A stretch of 17,261 bases of DNA from an uncultured Oscillospiraceae bacterium (GTDB taxonomy: Bacteria > Bacillota_A > Clostridia > Oscillospirales > Oscillospiraceae), in the NCBI GenBank assembly GCA_900757695.1, contig CAAEOU010000079.1, positions 1-17,261 of the forward strand, written 5' to 3'. Every line of letters begins with the position of its first letter. Position 1 is the stretch's first letter. The notes beneath the pieces are model-generated. The model had not been told where the DNA came from. It made no database searches and saw only the letters and a program-made list of their open reading frames with translations. The translations under genes were made by a program, and so were the position numbers. Shown here one piece after another: positions 1 to 6,540 of this stretch.

Positions 1-201
1 GCCGCAGTGGAGCGAACGGTGCAGCTGGCCCCAAAGGTCAGCGCTCCGGTGGAGCAGGGACAGGTGCTGGGCAGTGTTACCCTGAAAACCGGAGACTCGG
101 TGTTGGCGGAGGTGCCGCTGGTGGCGGAGCGAGGGGTCAAAAAGCTCACTTGGGGGCAGATTATGCTTCACATGATGGCGGCGCTGTGGATGGCGGAATA
201 A
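1..201 (+). CDS. D-alanyl-D-alanine carboxypeptidase (PBP5-like), C-terminal fragment
   Basis: Only the last 66 codons are present; the gene begins left of the window and stops at 199-201. The visible protein contains VSAPVEQGQVLGSVTL and VLAEVPLVAERGVKKLTW, which match the small beta-rich C-terminal domain of PBP5/DacA-type carboxypeptidases. In that family the domain follows the penicillin-binding domain and is succeeded by a C-terminal membrane anchor. The final stretch, LTWGQIMLHMMAALWMAE, is a plausible short anchor. These enzymes act outside the membrane, trimming the terminal D-Ala from peptidoglycan stem peptides. The catalytic SxxK, SxN and KTG motifs lie outside the window, so activity cannot be judged. 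No clear terminator separates it from the downstream isomerase gene. Confidence 0.8.
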   Translation, partial: AAVERTVQLAPKVSAPVEQGQVLGSVTLKTGDSVLAEVPLVAERGVKKLTWGQIMLHMMAALWMAE

Positions 202-238
202 GGCTCGATGGGAAACTGTGAAATCGATCCGAATGGCC

Positions 239-267
239 TTGAAATTTCCGGCAATATCCGTTAAGAT
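239..267 (+). promoter_or_regulatory. Candidate sigma-A promoter of pgi
   Basis: A TTGAAA -35 hexamer (239-244) and a TAAGAT -10 hexamer (262-267) are separated by 17 bp. They lie 29 bp upstream of the pgi start codon. The -10 matches the consensus at only four of six positions, so the call is moderate. Confidence 0.45.
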
Positions 268-296
268 AGAACCGACTTTTCAAAGGTACAAACTAA

Positions 297-1601
297 ATGA
301 GGAAAGACGTGACAACAAGTATGCTTGAAACTGATATCTCTAACATCTGGGGCAGCATTGAATTTTCTGATTTGATGAAAATGGAGCCCCGGCTCAGCAA
401 GGCCCATGAAACGCTGGCGGAGGGCACCGGCGAGGGAAATGATTTTCTGGGGTGGCACCATCTGCCCTCCCGTACCACCGAGGCGGAGCTGGACGCCATT
501 CAGAAGGCGGCCAATCAGATCCGCAGAGATTCCAAGGCACTGGTGGTCATTGGCATCGGCGGCAGCTATCTGGGAGCCCGGGCGGCCATTGAATTCATGA
601 ACGGCGTGATGCACAATGAGACCGATCCCGTAAAGATCTATTTTGCAGGCAACCATCTTTCCACCCGGGCGCTGAACGCACTGGTGGATCGGCTGGAAAA
701 TATCGATTTTTCCATTAACATCGTATCCAAGTCCGGCTCTACCATGGAGACGGCAGTGGCGGCCCGGATGTTCCGGTGGCTTCTGAACCGGAAGTATGGG
801 CCCGAAAAGGCCAAGCAGCGGATCTATGTGACCACAGACCCCATGAAGGGCAAACTCCGGGCACTGGCTAAGGAAGAGGGCTATGTGACCTTCCCCATCC
901 CCTCCAATGTAGGCGGACGCTACAGCGTGTTTACGGCCTGCGGCCTGCTTCCCATGGCAGTGGCGGGCATCGATATCCGCTCTGTGATGGCCGGAGCCAG
1001 ACGGGCAGAGACAGAGCTGGACGTGAGAAGTATGGACAACCCCGCATGGCTCTATGCGGCAGCACGGAATCTCATGTATGAAAACGGCAAGAAGATCGAG
1101 ATGCTTTGCAGCTATGAGCCGGACTTTGAGTATGTGGGCCGCTGGTGGCAGCAGCTGTTTGGGGAGAGTGAGGGCAAGGACGGCAGGGGCATTTTCCCGG
1201 CCTGCGCCCAGTTTACCACGGATCTCCACTCCATGGGCCAGATGATCCAGCAGGGAGAGCGGACACTCTTCGAAACAGTGGTTCGGTTCCAGAAGGAGCC
1301 CAGAGAGCTGAAAATCGAGACTGACTGGAAAAACATGGATGATCTGAACTATCTGGCGGGGAAGACCGTGGACTACGTGGAGGAAAACGCCTATCAGGGC
1401 GTGGTGACTGCCCACGTGGACGGCGGCGTGCCGGTGCTCGTACTGAAGTGCGGGCCCATGAACTCCCGGATGCTGGGCTATCTGCTGTATTTCTTCCAGC
1501 TGTCCTGCGGTATTAGCGCCTATCTGCTGGGGGTCAATCCCTTTAACCAGCCCGGCGTAGAGGCATACAAGAAGAATATGATGACGAATCTGGGCCGCTG
1601 A
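297..1601 (+). CDS. pgi: Glucose-6-phosphate isomerase
   Basis: This 434-residue cytosolic enzyme interconverts glucose-6-phosphate and fructose-6-phosphate in glycolysis and gluconeogenesis. Its length fits the short Gram-positive Pgi type. Visible family motifs are GIGGSYLGARA (86-96), the sugar-phosphate loop SKSGSTMET (144-152), GGRYSVF (206-212, with Arg208), GESEGKDG (289-296, with the catalytic-type Glu290), the DLHSMGQ histidine (His311) and VNPFNQPGVEAYK (413-425, with Lys425). All key residues appear intact. The ATG at 297 has only a weak AAAGG-like site upstream. A second in-frame ATG at 321 (MLETDISN) follows AGGAAAG and is a possible alternative start. It appears monocistronic, with promoters on both sides and no obvious terminator after it. 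Confidence 0.95.
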   Translation: MRKDVTTSMLETDISNIWGSIEFSDLMKMEPRLSKAHETLAEGTGEGNDFLGWHHLPSRTTEAELDAIQKAANQIRRDSKALVVIGIGGSYLGARAAIEFMNGVMHNETDPVKIYFAGNHLSTRALNALVDRLENIDFSINIVSKSGSTMETAVAARMFRWLLNRKYGPEKAKQRIYVTTDPMKGKLRALAKEEGYVTFPIPSNVGGRYSVFTACGLLPMAVAGIDIRSVMAGARRAETELDVRSMDNPAWLYAAARNLMYENGKKIEMLCSYEPDFEYVGRWWQQLFGESEGKDGRGIFPACAQFTTDLHSMGQMIQQGERTLFETVVRFQKEPRELKIETDWKNMDDLNYLAGKTVDYVEENAYQGVVTAHVDGGVPVLVLKCGPMNSRMLGYLLYFFQLSCGISAYLLGVNPFNQPGVEAYKKNMMTNLGR

Positions 1602-1632
1602 TAGATTTGTATAGTAAAATTCACAAAAATAG

Positions 1633-1661
1633 TTGAAAAGTACGCATAAAAATGTTACTAT
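1633..1661 (+). promoter_or_regulatory. Sigma-A promoter with extended -10 for the small P-loop gene
   Basis: A TTGAAA -35 (1633-1638) is followed by a 17-bp spacer and a TACTAT -10 (1656-1661). The -10 is preceded by TGT, giving the TGN extended -10 motif. It lies 46 bp upstream of the start codon at 1708, in the AT-rich gap after pgi. Confidence 0.6.
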
Positions 1662-1707
1662 ATTTCCAAAGTCGGTATCAGCCGATAAAACGAAAGGGGA
1701 AATCATC

Positions 1708-2118
1708 ATGGTTAAGGTTATTATGGGCGTAAAAGGCACCGGTAAGACCAAGCAGATGGTTGAAACGATCAATGCTGCCGTGGACAACGAGAATGGCCAC
1801 ATTGTCTGCATTGAAAAGGGTTCCAAACTGGTTTATGACATAAAGTCCAGCGTCCGTCTGGTAGAAGCCAGCGACTATCCCATGGGCGGCTACAGCTACC
1901 TGAAGGGTTTTGTCAGCGGTCTCCATGCTGGTGATTACGATATTACACACATCTTCATTGACAGCCTGTACAAGATCTCTGTCTGCAACGACACCATGGA
2001 GACGGAAGCGTTCCTTCAGTGGTGTGATGAATTTGGAAAAGCCAATAAGATCGACTTTACCATCTCCATCTCTGCGGATGTGGCCACTGCCACCGACGGC
2101 ATCAAGAAGTTCTTCTGA
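1708..2118 (+). CDS. Small P-loop NTPase-like protein of unknown function
   Basis: The protein has 136 residues. The ATG at 1708 is chosen because AAAGGGGA (1693-1700) lies just upstream and the protein begins immediately with MVKVIMGVKGTGKTKQ. Residues 7-14 (GVKGTGKT) form a clear Walker A motif. ITHIFIDS (79-86) looks like a Walker B strand with Asp85, and TISISAD (118-124) resembles a third core strand. The protein is shorter than most P-loop ATPases, with no extra domain, signal peptide or membrane segment. I recognise the fold but not the function; similar small proteins are often labelled hypothetical or loosely ATP-binding. It has its own promoter and a strong terminator, so it is a single-gene unit. 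It could be a minimal kinase- or RecA-like domain, but I have no substrate evidence. Confidence 0.8.
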   Translation: MVKVIMGVKGTGKTKQMVETINAAVDNENGHIVCIEKGSKLVYDIKSSVRLVEASDYPMGGYSYLKGFVSGLHAGDYDITHIFIDSLYKISVCNDTMETEAFLQWCDEFGKANKIDFTISISADVATATDGIKKFF

Positions 2119-2129
2119 TGAACCAGTCT

Positions 2130-2159
2130 ACCGCCCGGCCTCGGCCGGGCGGTCTTTTT
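2130..2159 (+). terminator. Rho-independent terminator after the P-loop gene
   Basis: A perfect 11-bp G+C-rich stem (arms 2130-2140 and 2143-2153) with a two-base nominal loop is followed by CTTTTT. It begins 12 bases after the stop codon at 2118. Confidence 0.93.
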
Positions 2160-2200
2160 AATGATAAAAGGAAAAAAATAGAAATCAAAGGAGAAGGAAA

Positions 2201-2956
2201 ATGCTGAAGCTGCTGTTTACGCCGGAGAAGCTGCTTCCGGCGGATGCGGGGTTTTCACTGCTGGGGCCGCAGCATCTGGGGATGCTGGCACTGCTGGCCC
2301 TGTGGTCTGCGGCGGTGCTGCTGTGGTTCCGGCGGCTGAGAGAGGTACAGCTGGTTCGTGCACTACGGGCTATGGCATCGGTGATGCTGGCGCTGGAGGT
2401 GCTGAAGGACTTTGTGCTGGCAGAGATCGGAGCGTTTTCGGTCGGCTACCTTCCGCTGCACCTTTGCTCCATTGCCATGTTTGTGTGCCTTTATTACTGC
2501 GGGCATCCCAAATCCGACACCTGCGGTCAGATCCTCTACAGCGTCTGCTTTCCGGGGGCCCTGTGTGCCCTGCTGTTCCCGGACTGGACAAACTTCCCGA
2601 TTTTACACTTTCAGAGCCTCCACAGCTTCATTTACCATACGCTGCTGGTGCAGTTTTCACTGGCTCCGGTGGTAACGGGCCGGGTGCGGCCTGGGCTTCG
2701 TCATGTGTGGAAAAGTATGGCGTTTCTTGTACTTGCGGCACTGCCGGTGGGGGCGGCGGATGGGCTGCTGCACACAAACTATATGTTTTTAGAGAAGCCG
2801 TCACCGGGGTCTCCGCTGGAGCTTTTGACGGTGTTTCCGGGCCACGTGGGCTATCTGACAGGCTGTTTTTTGTTGGCACTGGGGGTGATTCTACTTTGGA
2901 TTTTATGCTATGTGCTTCTTATATGGATTTGGAAGAAAAAACGAAAAACAGCCTGA
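2201..2956 (+). CDS. YwaF/TMEM164-family (TIGR02206-like) integral membrane protein
   Basis: This 251-residue protein has about six or seven hydrophobic segments and a Lys/Arg-rich tail (KKKRKTA). A strong AAGGAGAAGG (2188-2197) sets the start. I assign it to the YwaF family from GPQHLGML (22-29), LPLHLCSIAMF (84-94), FPDWTNFPILHFQSLHSFIYH (split across 126-146) and TNYMFLEKPSPGSP (192-205). The HLC pair His87/Cys89 and His141/His146 look like the family's conserved polar residues inside the membrane. Bacterial members have no established role. The related animal protein TMEM164 has been described as a cysteine-dependent lipid acyltransferase, so lipid chemistry is a guess here. Only about 40 bp separate it from the preceding terminator, and I see no good promoter there. 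Expression may depend on read-through or a poor promoter. Confidence 0.8.
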   Translation: MLKLLFTPEKLLPADAGFSLLGPQHLGMLALLALWSAAVLLWFRRLREVQLVRALRAMASVMLALEVLKDFVLAEIGAFSVGYLPLHLCSIAMFVCLYYCGHPKSDTCGQILYSVCFPGALCALLFPDWTNFPILHFQSLHSFIYHTLLVQFSLAPVVTGRVRPGLRHVWKSMAFLVLAALPVGAADGLLHTNYMFLEKPSPGSPLELLTVFPGHVGYLTGCFLLALGVILLWILCYVLLIWIWKKKRKTA

Positions 2957-3098
2957 TCGGGATGTGCACAAAAGGACGAAAATACATGATGAAATAAATG
3001 AATAAATGTGCAAAATGTAAAATAAAATGCAGGCGTGACAGAAGAAAAACGAAAGTAGTGTTTCATTTGGAACAAAATCAAAACGATGAAAGGGGCAG

Positions 3099-3116
3099 TT
3101 GTGAAAAAAGTCACAT
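3099..3116 (+). promoter_or_regulatory. Candidate Rex-type redox operator
   Basis: TTGTGAAAAAAGTCACAT contains the inverted repeat TGTGA-N6-TCACA. It matches the Rex consensus TTGTGAA-W4-TTCACAA at 16 of 18 positions. Rex is a repressor that releases DNA when NADH rises and commonly controls fermentation and hydrogenase genes in Firmicutes. The site lies 49 bp upstream of the -35 hexamer, which is further than a simple steric repressor site. The same pattern also fits the CRP/FNR-family half-site, so the regulator is inferred. Confidence 0.55.
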
Positions 3117-3165
3117 ACTTTTTCTGGAAGATAATGCGCGGAAGAAAAAGACAAAAAAAGACGAT

Positions 3166-3193
3166 TTGCAAAGGTGCAATTTTACGGTATAAT
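3166..3193 (+). promoter_or_regulatory. Sigma-A promoter of the hydrogenase operon
   Basis: The TTGCAA -35 (3166-3171) and perfect TATAAT -10 (3188-3193) are 16 bp apart, giving a predicted leader of roughly 105-110 nt. The -35 forms part of the inverted repeat TTGCA-AAGG-TGCAA (3166-3179), which could be an operator. A-rich tracts directly upstream could serve as an UP element. Confidence 0.75.
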
Positions 3194-3219
3194 AATAATC
3201 AGCAAAGTATTTGCGGTTT

Positions 3220-3250
3220 TTGACAGCGGATTCCTGCTGTTGACAGCGGA
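3220..3250 (+). repeat. Two-copy direct repeat TTGACAGCGGA in the leader
   Basis: The 11-mer TTGACAGCGGA occurs at 3220-3230 and 3240-3250, exactly 20 bp apart, about two helical turns. It lies downstream of the predicted transcription start and upstream of the first hydrogenase gene. Its function is unknown. It may bind a regulator or be a chance duplication. Confidence 0.6.
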
Positions 3251-3308
3251 GGCCCGCCCCACCACCGAAACAGGGCGTCTTGGCCCATGTAAAAGGAGGA
3301 AATCATCT

Positions 3309-3803
3309 ATGCCAAATAAGAAAACCGTCGTACCCTACGCAGGGACTCCGGAGCAGGAGGCAAAGCTGCAGGAGATCATTGCGAAGTATAAGGGCGTACC
3401 CGGCGGCACCATGCCTGTGATGCAGCAGGCACAGGAGATTTTCGGATATCTGCCGGAAGAAGTACAGATTATGATTGCGGAAGGACTGGAAATTCCGCTG
3501 GAAGAGGTCTACGGCATTTCTACCTTCTATTCTCTCTATGACCTGAACCCTAAGGGCCAGTATAAGATCACCGTATGTCTTGGCACAGCCTGCTATGTAA
3601 AGGGATCGCAGGCGGTGCTGGATAAGATCGTGGCACGGCTGGGATGTCCCGTCGGCTCCATCTCCCCAGACGGAAAGTATTCCGTTGACGCAAACCGCTG
3701 CGTAGGCGCCTGCGGCTTGGCACCGGTCATGATGGTCAACGATGACGTCTATGGACGCATGACCCCGGATCAAGTGGACGATGTGCTGGCAAAGTATAAA
3801 TAA
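3309..3803 (+). CDS. hndA: NADH/NADP-linked hydrogenase subunit, NuoE/HndA-like [2Fe-2S] protein
   Basis: The 164-residue start is fixed by AAAAGGAGGA (3291-3300) before the ATG at 3309. The protein has the NuoE layout: an N-terminal helical region (MPVMQQAQEIFGYLP, about 35-49; VYGISTFYSLYDLNPKG, about 68-83), then a thioredoxin-like [2Fe-2S] domain. The cluster ligands are probably Cys90 and Cys95 (CLGTAC) and Cys131 and Cys135 (CVGAC). The family partners with the NuoF-like flavoprotein to move electrons between pyridine nucleotide and Fe-S clusters in cytosolic multisubunit [FeFe] hydrogenases (HndABCD, HydABC). It opens a five-gene operon, and its stop codon is directly followed by the ATG of the HATPase gene. 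Context separates it from respiratory complex I, since no membrane Nuo subunits are present. Confidence 0.93.
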   Translation: MPNKKTVVPYAGTPEQEAKLQEIIAKYKGVPGGTMPVMQQAQEIFGYLPEEVQIMIAEGLEIPLEEVYGISTFYSLYDLNPKGQYKITVCLGTACYVKGSQAVLDKIVARLGCPVGSISPDGKYSVDANRCVGACGLAPVMMVNDDVYGRMTPDQVDDVLAKYK

Positions 3804-4346
3804 ATGAAAGAACTCAGTCTCAATATTCTGGATGTGGCGAAAAACTCAGTAACAGCCGGAGCCACACGGATCGAGATCACGGTAGACGAGACACCTCAGC
3901 GGATCACAATTGCGATCCGGGACAACGGCTGCGGCATGACTCCGGAATTTGTCTCACGGGTGACAGACCCCTTTACTACCACCCGCACCACTCGCAAGGT
4001 TGGCATGGGACTGCCGCTGATGAAGATGGAGGCACAGATGTCCGGGGGAGACCTCTCGATCGAGAGTACTGTGGGAGTGGGTACCACTGTGACCAGCTGG
4101 TTCGACCCTCAGAATATCGATATGCCTCCGCTGGGAGATCTGGTCAGCTCCATCATTACCTTAATTCAGGGAAGCCCGGACATTGATTTTGTGTTTACCC
4201 ACAAAACCGGCGCAGGCACATACACGCTGGATACCGGTGAGATCCGTCAGATCATGGGGGATATTTCCCTCAGTGAGCCGGAGGTCATTGCCTGGCTCAC
4301 CGATTATCTCAATGAAAATGAATCCAACATAGAAGGGAAGCGTTGA
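3804..4346 (+). CDS. Stand-alone HATPase_c (histidine-kinase-like ATPase) in the hydrogenase operon
   Basis: The ATG at 3804 abuts the previous stop codon (TAAATG) with no good ribosome binding site, so translation is probably coupled. The 180-residue protein has a GHKL/HATPase_c domain at about 1-100. Its N-box-like segment is LNILDVAKNS (6-15, Asn14), the G1 box DNGCGM (40-45), an F-box-like DPFTTT (55-60) and a G2 box VGMGLPL (66-72). No dimerisation/phospho-acceptor histidine domain, sensor domain, receiver or membrane segment is present, so it is not a normal two-component kinase. Residues about 105-180 form an extra C-terminal region I cannot assign. From memory, the same gene position occurs in other clostridial NuoE-NuoF-hydrogenase operons. 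Its role is unknown: an anti-sigma-type switch kinase, an assembly ATPase or a regulatory subunit are all guesses. Confidence 0.88.
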   Translation: MKELSLNILDVAKNSVTAGATRIEITVDETPQRITIAIRDNGCGMTPEFVSRVTDPFTTTRTTRKVGMGLPLMKMEAQMSGGDLSIESTVGVGTTVTSWFDPQNIDMPPLGDLVSSIITLIQGSPDIDFVFTHKTGAGTYTLDTGEIRQIMGDISLSEPEVIAWLTDYLNENESNIEGKR

Positions 4347-4350
4347 AGCA

Positions 4351-4719
4351 ATGAAATCTCTGGAAGAACTCAAGGCCCTCCGTGAGAGCATGCAGAGCAA
4401 GATGAACCTCCGGAAGGAGGATGCGGATACCATTCGTGTTGTGGTCGGCATGGCCACCTGCGGCATCGCCGCCGGCGCACGGCCCGTGCTCAATGCGCTG
4501 GTAGAGGAGGTCAACAAACGGGGCCTCAAAAATGTTCAGGTTACACAGACGGGCTGCATTGGCGTATGTCGGCTGGAACCCATTGTGGAGGTCTATGTGC
4601 CCGGGCAGGAGAAGGTCACCTATGTAAAGATGACCCCGGAAAAGGTTCCGCAGATCGTAGCCCAGCATCTTGTGAATAAGCAGGTGGTGACCGAGTACAC
4701 CATCGGCGCAGCAGAATAA
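4351..4719 (+). CDS. hndB: Thioredoxin-like [2Fe-2S] ferredoxin, HndB-like hydrogenase subunit
   Basis: The 122-residue gene starts four bases after the HATPase stop codon and has an AAGGGAAG site just upstream. After a short N-terminal helix (about 1-20) it has the thioredoxin-like ferredoxin pattern VVGMATCGIAAGARPVL (31-47) and TQTGCIGVCRLEPIVEVYVPG (within 66-85). The visible cysteines are Cys37, Cys69 and Cys73. A usual first ligand five residues before Cys37 is not cysteine (Val32), so only three of the four classical ligands are present. This seems typical of HndB-type proteins as I remember them. In HndABCD-type enzymes this subunit is a small electron-transfer partner of the catalytic and flavin subunits. 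It ends two bases before the start of the RBS-spaced NuoF-like gene's leader (AAGGAGGT at 4718-4725). Confidence 0.88.
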   Translation: MKSLEELKALRESMQSKMNLRKEDADTIRVVVGMATCGIAAGARPVLNALVEEVNKRGLKNVQVTQTGCIGVCRLEPIVEVYVPGQEKVTYVKMTPEKVPQIVAQHLVNKQVVTEYTIGAAE

Positions 4720-4732
4720 GGAGGTACATAAT

Positions 4733-6526
4733 ATGGATTTTGTAAGAGCCCATATCCTTGTCTGTACCGGAACCGGCTGCGAATCCGCAGGTGCCACCGG
4801 CATCATCGGGGAGTTTGAAAAGCAGCTGAAGGCCCACAACCTGGATAAAGAGGTGCGGGTAGTAAAGACGGGATGTCTTGGCCTGTGCGCAAAGGGCCCC
4901 AATGTAGTTATTTATCCTGAGGGCGTATTCTACTGTCATGTGTCCCCGGAGGATGTGCAGGAGATCGTGGAGGAGCATATCCTCAAGGGCCGTACTGTGA
5001 CCCGGCTGATCTACAGCGAGGTGGATGAGTCCGGCAAGACTACCTCCCTGACTGACACCGCCTTCTATAAGGATCAGGTGCGTATCGCTCTGCGGAACTG
5101 CGGTGTCATCAACCCTGAGGACATCGATGAGTATATTGCCTATGACGGCTATGCGGCACTGGGTAAGGTGCTTACCTCTATGACGCCTCAGCAGGTCATC
5201 GATGAGATCAAGGCATCCGGCCTGAAGGGCCGGGGCGGCGCAGGCTTCCCCACCGGTATGAAGTGGCAGTTTGCCGCCAATTCTCCAGGCCCCGTCAAGT
5301 ATGCCTGCTGCAACGCCGATGAGGGCGACCCGGGTGCATTTATGGACCGCTCCGTCCTGGAGGGCGATCCCCATTCCGTGCTGGAAGCAATGACCATTGC
5401 CGGCTATGCCATCGGTGCGACTCAGGGCTATATCTATGTTCGTGCGGAGTATCCCATTGCGGTGCAGCGGCTCCAGACTGCCCTGAAGCAGTCCCGTGAG
5501 TACGGATTTCTGGGGGAGAATATCTTTGATTCCGGCTTCAGCTTTGATATCGATATCCGCCTTGGCTCCGGCGCATTCGTCTGCGGCGAGGAGACTGCGC
5601 TGATGGTGTCCATCGAGGGCAAGCGCGGGGAGCCCCGCTGCCGTCCTCCTTATCCCGCAGTCAAGGGCCTGTTCGGCAAGCCCACGATCCTCAACAATGT
5701 AGAAACCTACGCCAACGTCTGCTGGATCATCAACCACGGCGCAGAGGCCTATGCGGCAATGGGCACCGAGGGCTCCAAGGGCACCAAGGTGTTTGCACTG
5801 GGCGGCAAGATCAATAACACCGGACTGGTGGAGATCCCCATGGGCACCCCCCTCCGCAAGATCATTGAGGAGATCGGCGGCGGCGTACCGAACGGCAAGA
5901 AGTTTAAGGCAGTTCAGACCGGCGGTCCCTCCGGCGCATGCATTCCCGCTTCCCAGATCGATGTTCCCATCGACTACGAGAATCTCACCCGTATCGGCGC
6001 CATGATGGGCTCCGGCGGCATGATCGTTCTGGACGAGGATGACTGCATGGTGGATATTGCGAAGTTCTTCCTGCAGTTCACCGTGGACGAGTCCTGCGGC
6101 AAATGTTCGCCCTGCCGGATCGGCATCAAGCGCATGTATGAGATCCTGGAGCGCATCACTGAGGGCAAGGGCTCCATGGAGGATCTTGACACACTGGAAG
6201 AGCTGGCCGAGCATATCAAGGGCAATGCCCTGTGCGGTCTGGGCCAGACTGCGCCCAACCCGGTTCTGTCTACGATGAAGAACTTCCGGGATGAGTATAT
6301 TGCCCATGTAGTAGAGAAGCGCTGCCCCGCAGGCTCCTGTAAGGCGCTGCTCAGCTACAGCATTGACCCTGCGAAATGTAAGGGTTGCTCCGCCTGCTCC
6401 CGTGTCTGCCCCGCAGACGCCATCAGCGGCGTGATCCGCTCTCCCTTTAAGATCGATACATCCAAGTGCATCAAGTGCGGCAGCTGCATGGAGAAGTGTA
6501 AGTTTGGCGCAATTTCCAAGGGTTAA
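4733..6526 (+). CDS. hndC: NuoF/HndC-like flavoprotein subunit of NAD(P)H-linked hydrogenase
   Basis: The 597-residue protein is preceded by AAGGAGGT (4718-4725). Domains in order are: a thioredoxin-like [2Fe-2S] domain (Cys11, Cys16, Cys48, Cys52); the NuoF core with the glycine-rich FMN/NADH loop GRGGAGFPTGMKW (166-178), CNADEGDPGAFMDR (193-206) and GEETAL (285-290); an SLBB-type region (about 350-420); the NuoF [4Fe-4S] site ESCGKCSPCR (453-462; Cys455, Cys458, Cys461, plus Cys501); and a C-terminal pair of [4Fe-4S] motifs (Cys549/552/555/559 and Cys579/582/585/589). It oxidises or reduces NAD(P)H and links it to the other subunits. Family members with this layout include electron-bifurcating hydrogenases that couple ferredoxin and NADH. 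The coenzyme specificity and bifurcation cannot be settled from sequence. Confidence 0.94.
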   Translation: MDFVRAHILVCTGTGCESAGATGIIGEFEKQLKAHNLDKEVRVVKTGCLGLCAKGPNVVIYPEGVFYCHVSPEDVQEIVEEHILKGRTVTRLIYSEVDESGKTTSLTDTAFYKDQVRIALRNCGVINPEDIDEYIAYDGYAALGKVLTSMTPQQVIDEIKASGLKGRGGAGFPTGMKWQFAANSPGPVKYACCNADEGDPGAFMDRSVLEGDPHSVLEAMTIAGYAIGATQGYIYVRAEYPIAVQRLQTALKQSREYGFLGENIFDSGFSFDIDIRLGSGAFVCGEETALMVSIEGKRGEPRCRPPYPAVKGLFGKPTILNNVETYANVCWIINHGAEAYAAMGTEGSKGTKVFALGGKINNTGLVEIPMGTPLRKIIEEIGGGVPNGKKFKAVQTGGPSGACIPASQIDVPIDYENLTRIGAMMGSGGMIVLDEDDCMVDIAKFFLQFTVDESCGKCSPCRIGIKRMYEILERITEGKGSMEDLDTLEELAEHIKGNALCGLGQTAPNPVLSTMKNFRDEYIAHVVEKRCPAGSCKALLSYSIDPAKCKGCSACSRVCPADAISGVIRSPFKIDTSKCIKCGSCMEKCKFGAISKG

Positions 6527-6540
6527 GGAGGCTCGGCAAG

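Larger units (their letters stand above)
2957..3308 (+). other. AT-rich intergenic control region of the hydrogenase operon
   Basis: This 352-bp gap is far more A-rich on the + strand than the flanking genes up to about 3200. It then returns to G+C-rich DNA in the presumed 5' leader. It holds a Rex/CRP-type palindrome (3099-3116), A-tracts at 3145-3149 and 3153-3159 just upstream of the promoter, a sigma-A promoter (3166-3193) whose -35 lies in a TTGCA-N4-TGCAA inverted repeat, a direct repeat (3220-3250), and the ribosome binding site AAAAGGAGGA (3291-3300). I see no terminator for the preceding membrane-protein gene and no convincing small gene. Confidence 0.75.

Noticed and set aside
261..1826. 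Long minus-strand open frame (about 520 codons) opposite pgi
   Set aside because: It runs across a well-supported plus-strand gene with full family motifs, has no recognisable domain and no ribosome binding site, and its length is explained by codon bias on the other strand.
2998..3192. Possible 64-codon gene in the AT-rich region before the hydrogenase operon
   Set aside because: No ribosome binding site, composition follows the A-rich intergenic DNA, and it overlaps both the Rex-like operator and the promoter.
3241..3250. TTGACA in the second direct repeat as an additional promoter -35
   Set aside because: No TATAAT-like hexamer at 16-18 bp downstream; the DNA there is G+C-rich.
4616..6307. 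Long minus-strand open frame (about 560 codons) opposite the NuoF-like gene
   Set aside because: The plus-strand protein is clear; the antisense protein is rich in low-complexity His/Leu/Gly and matches nothing I recognise.
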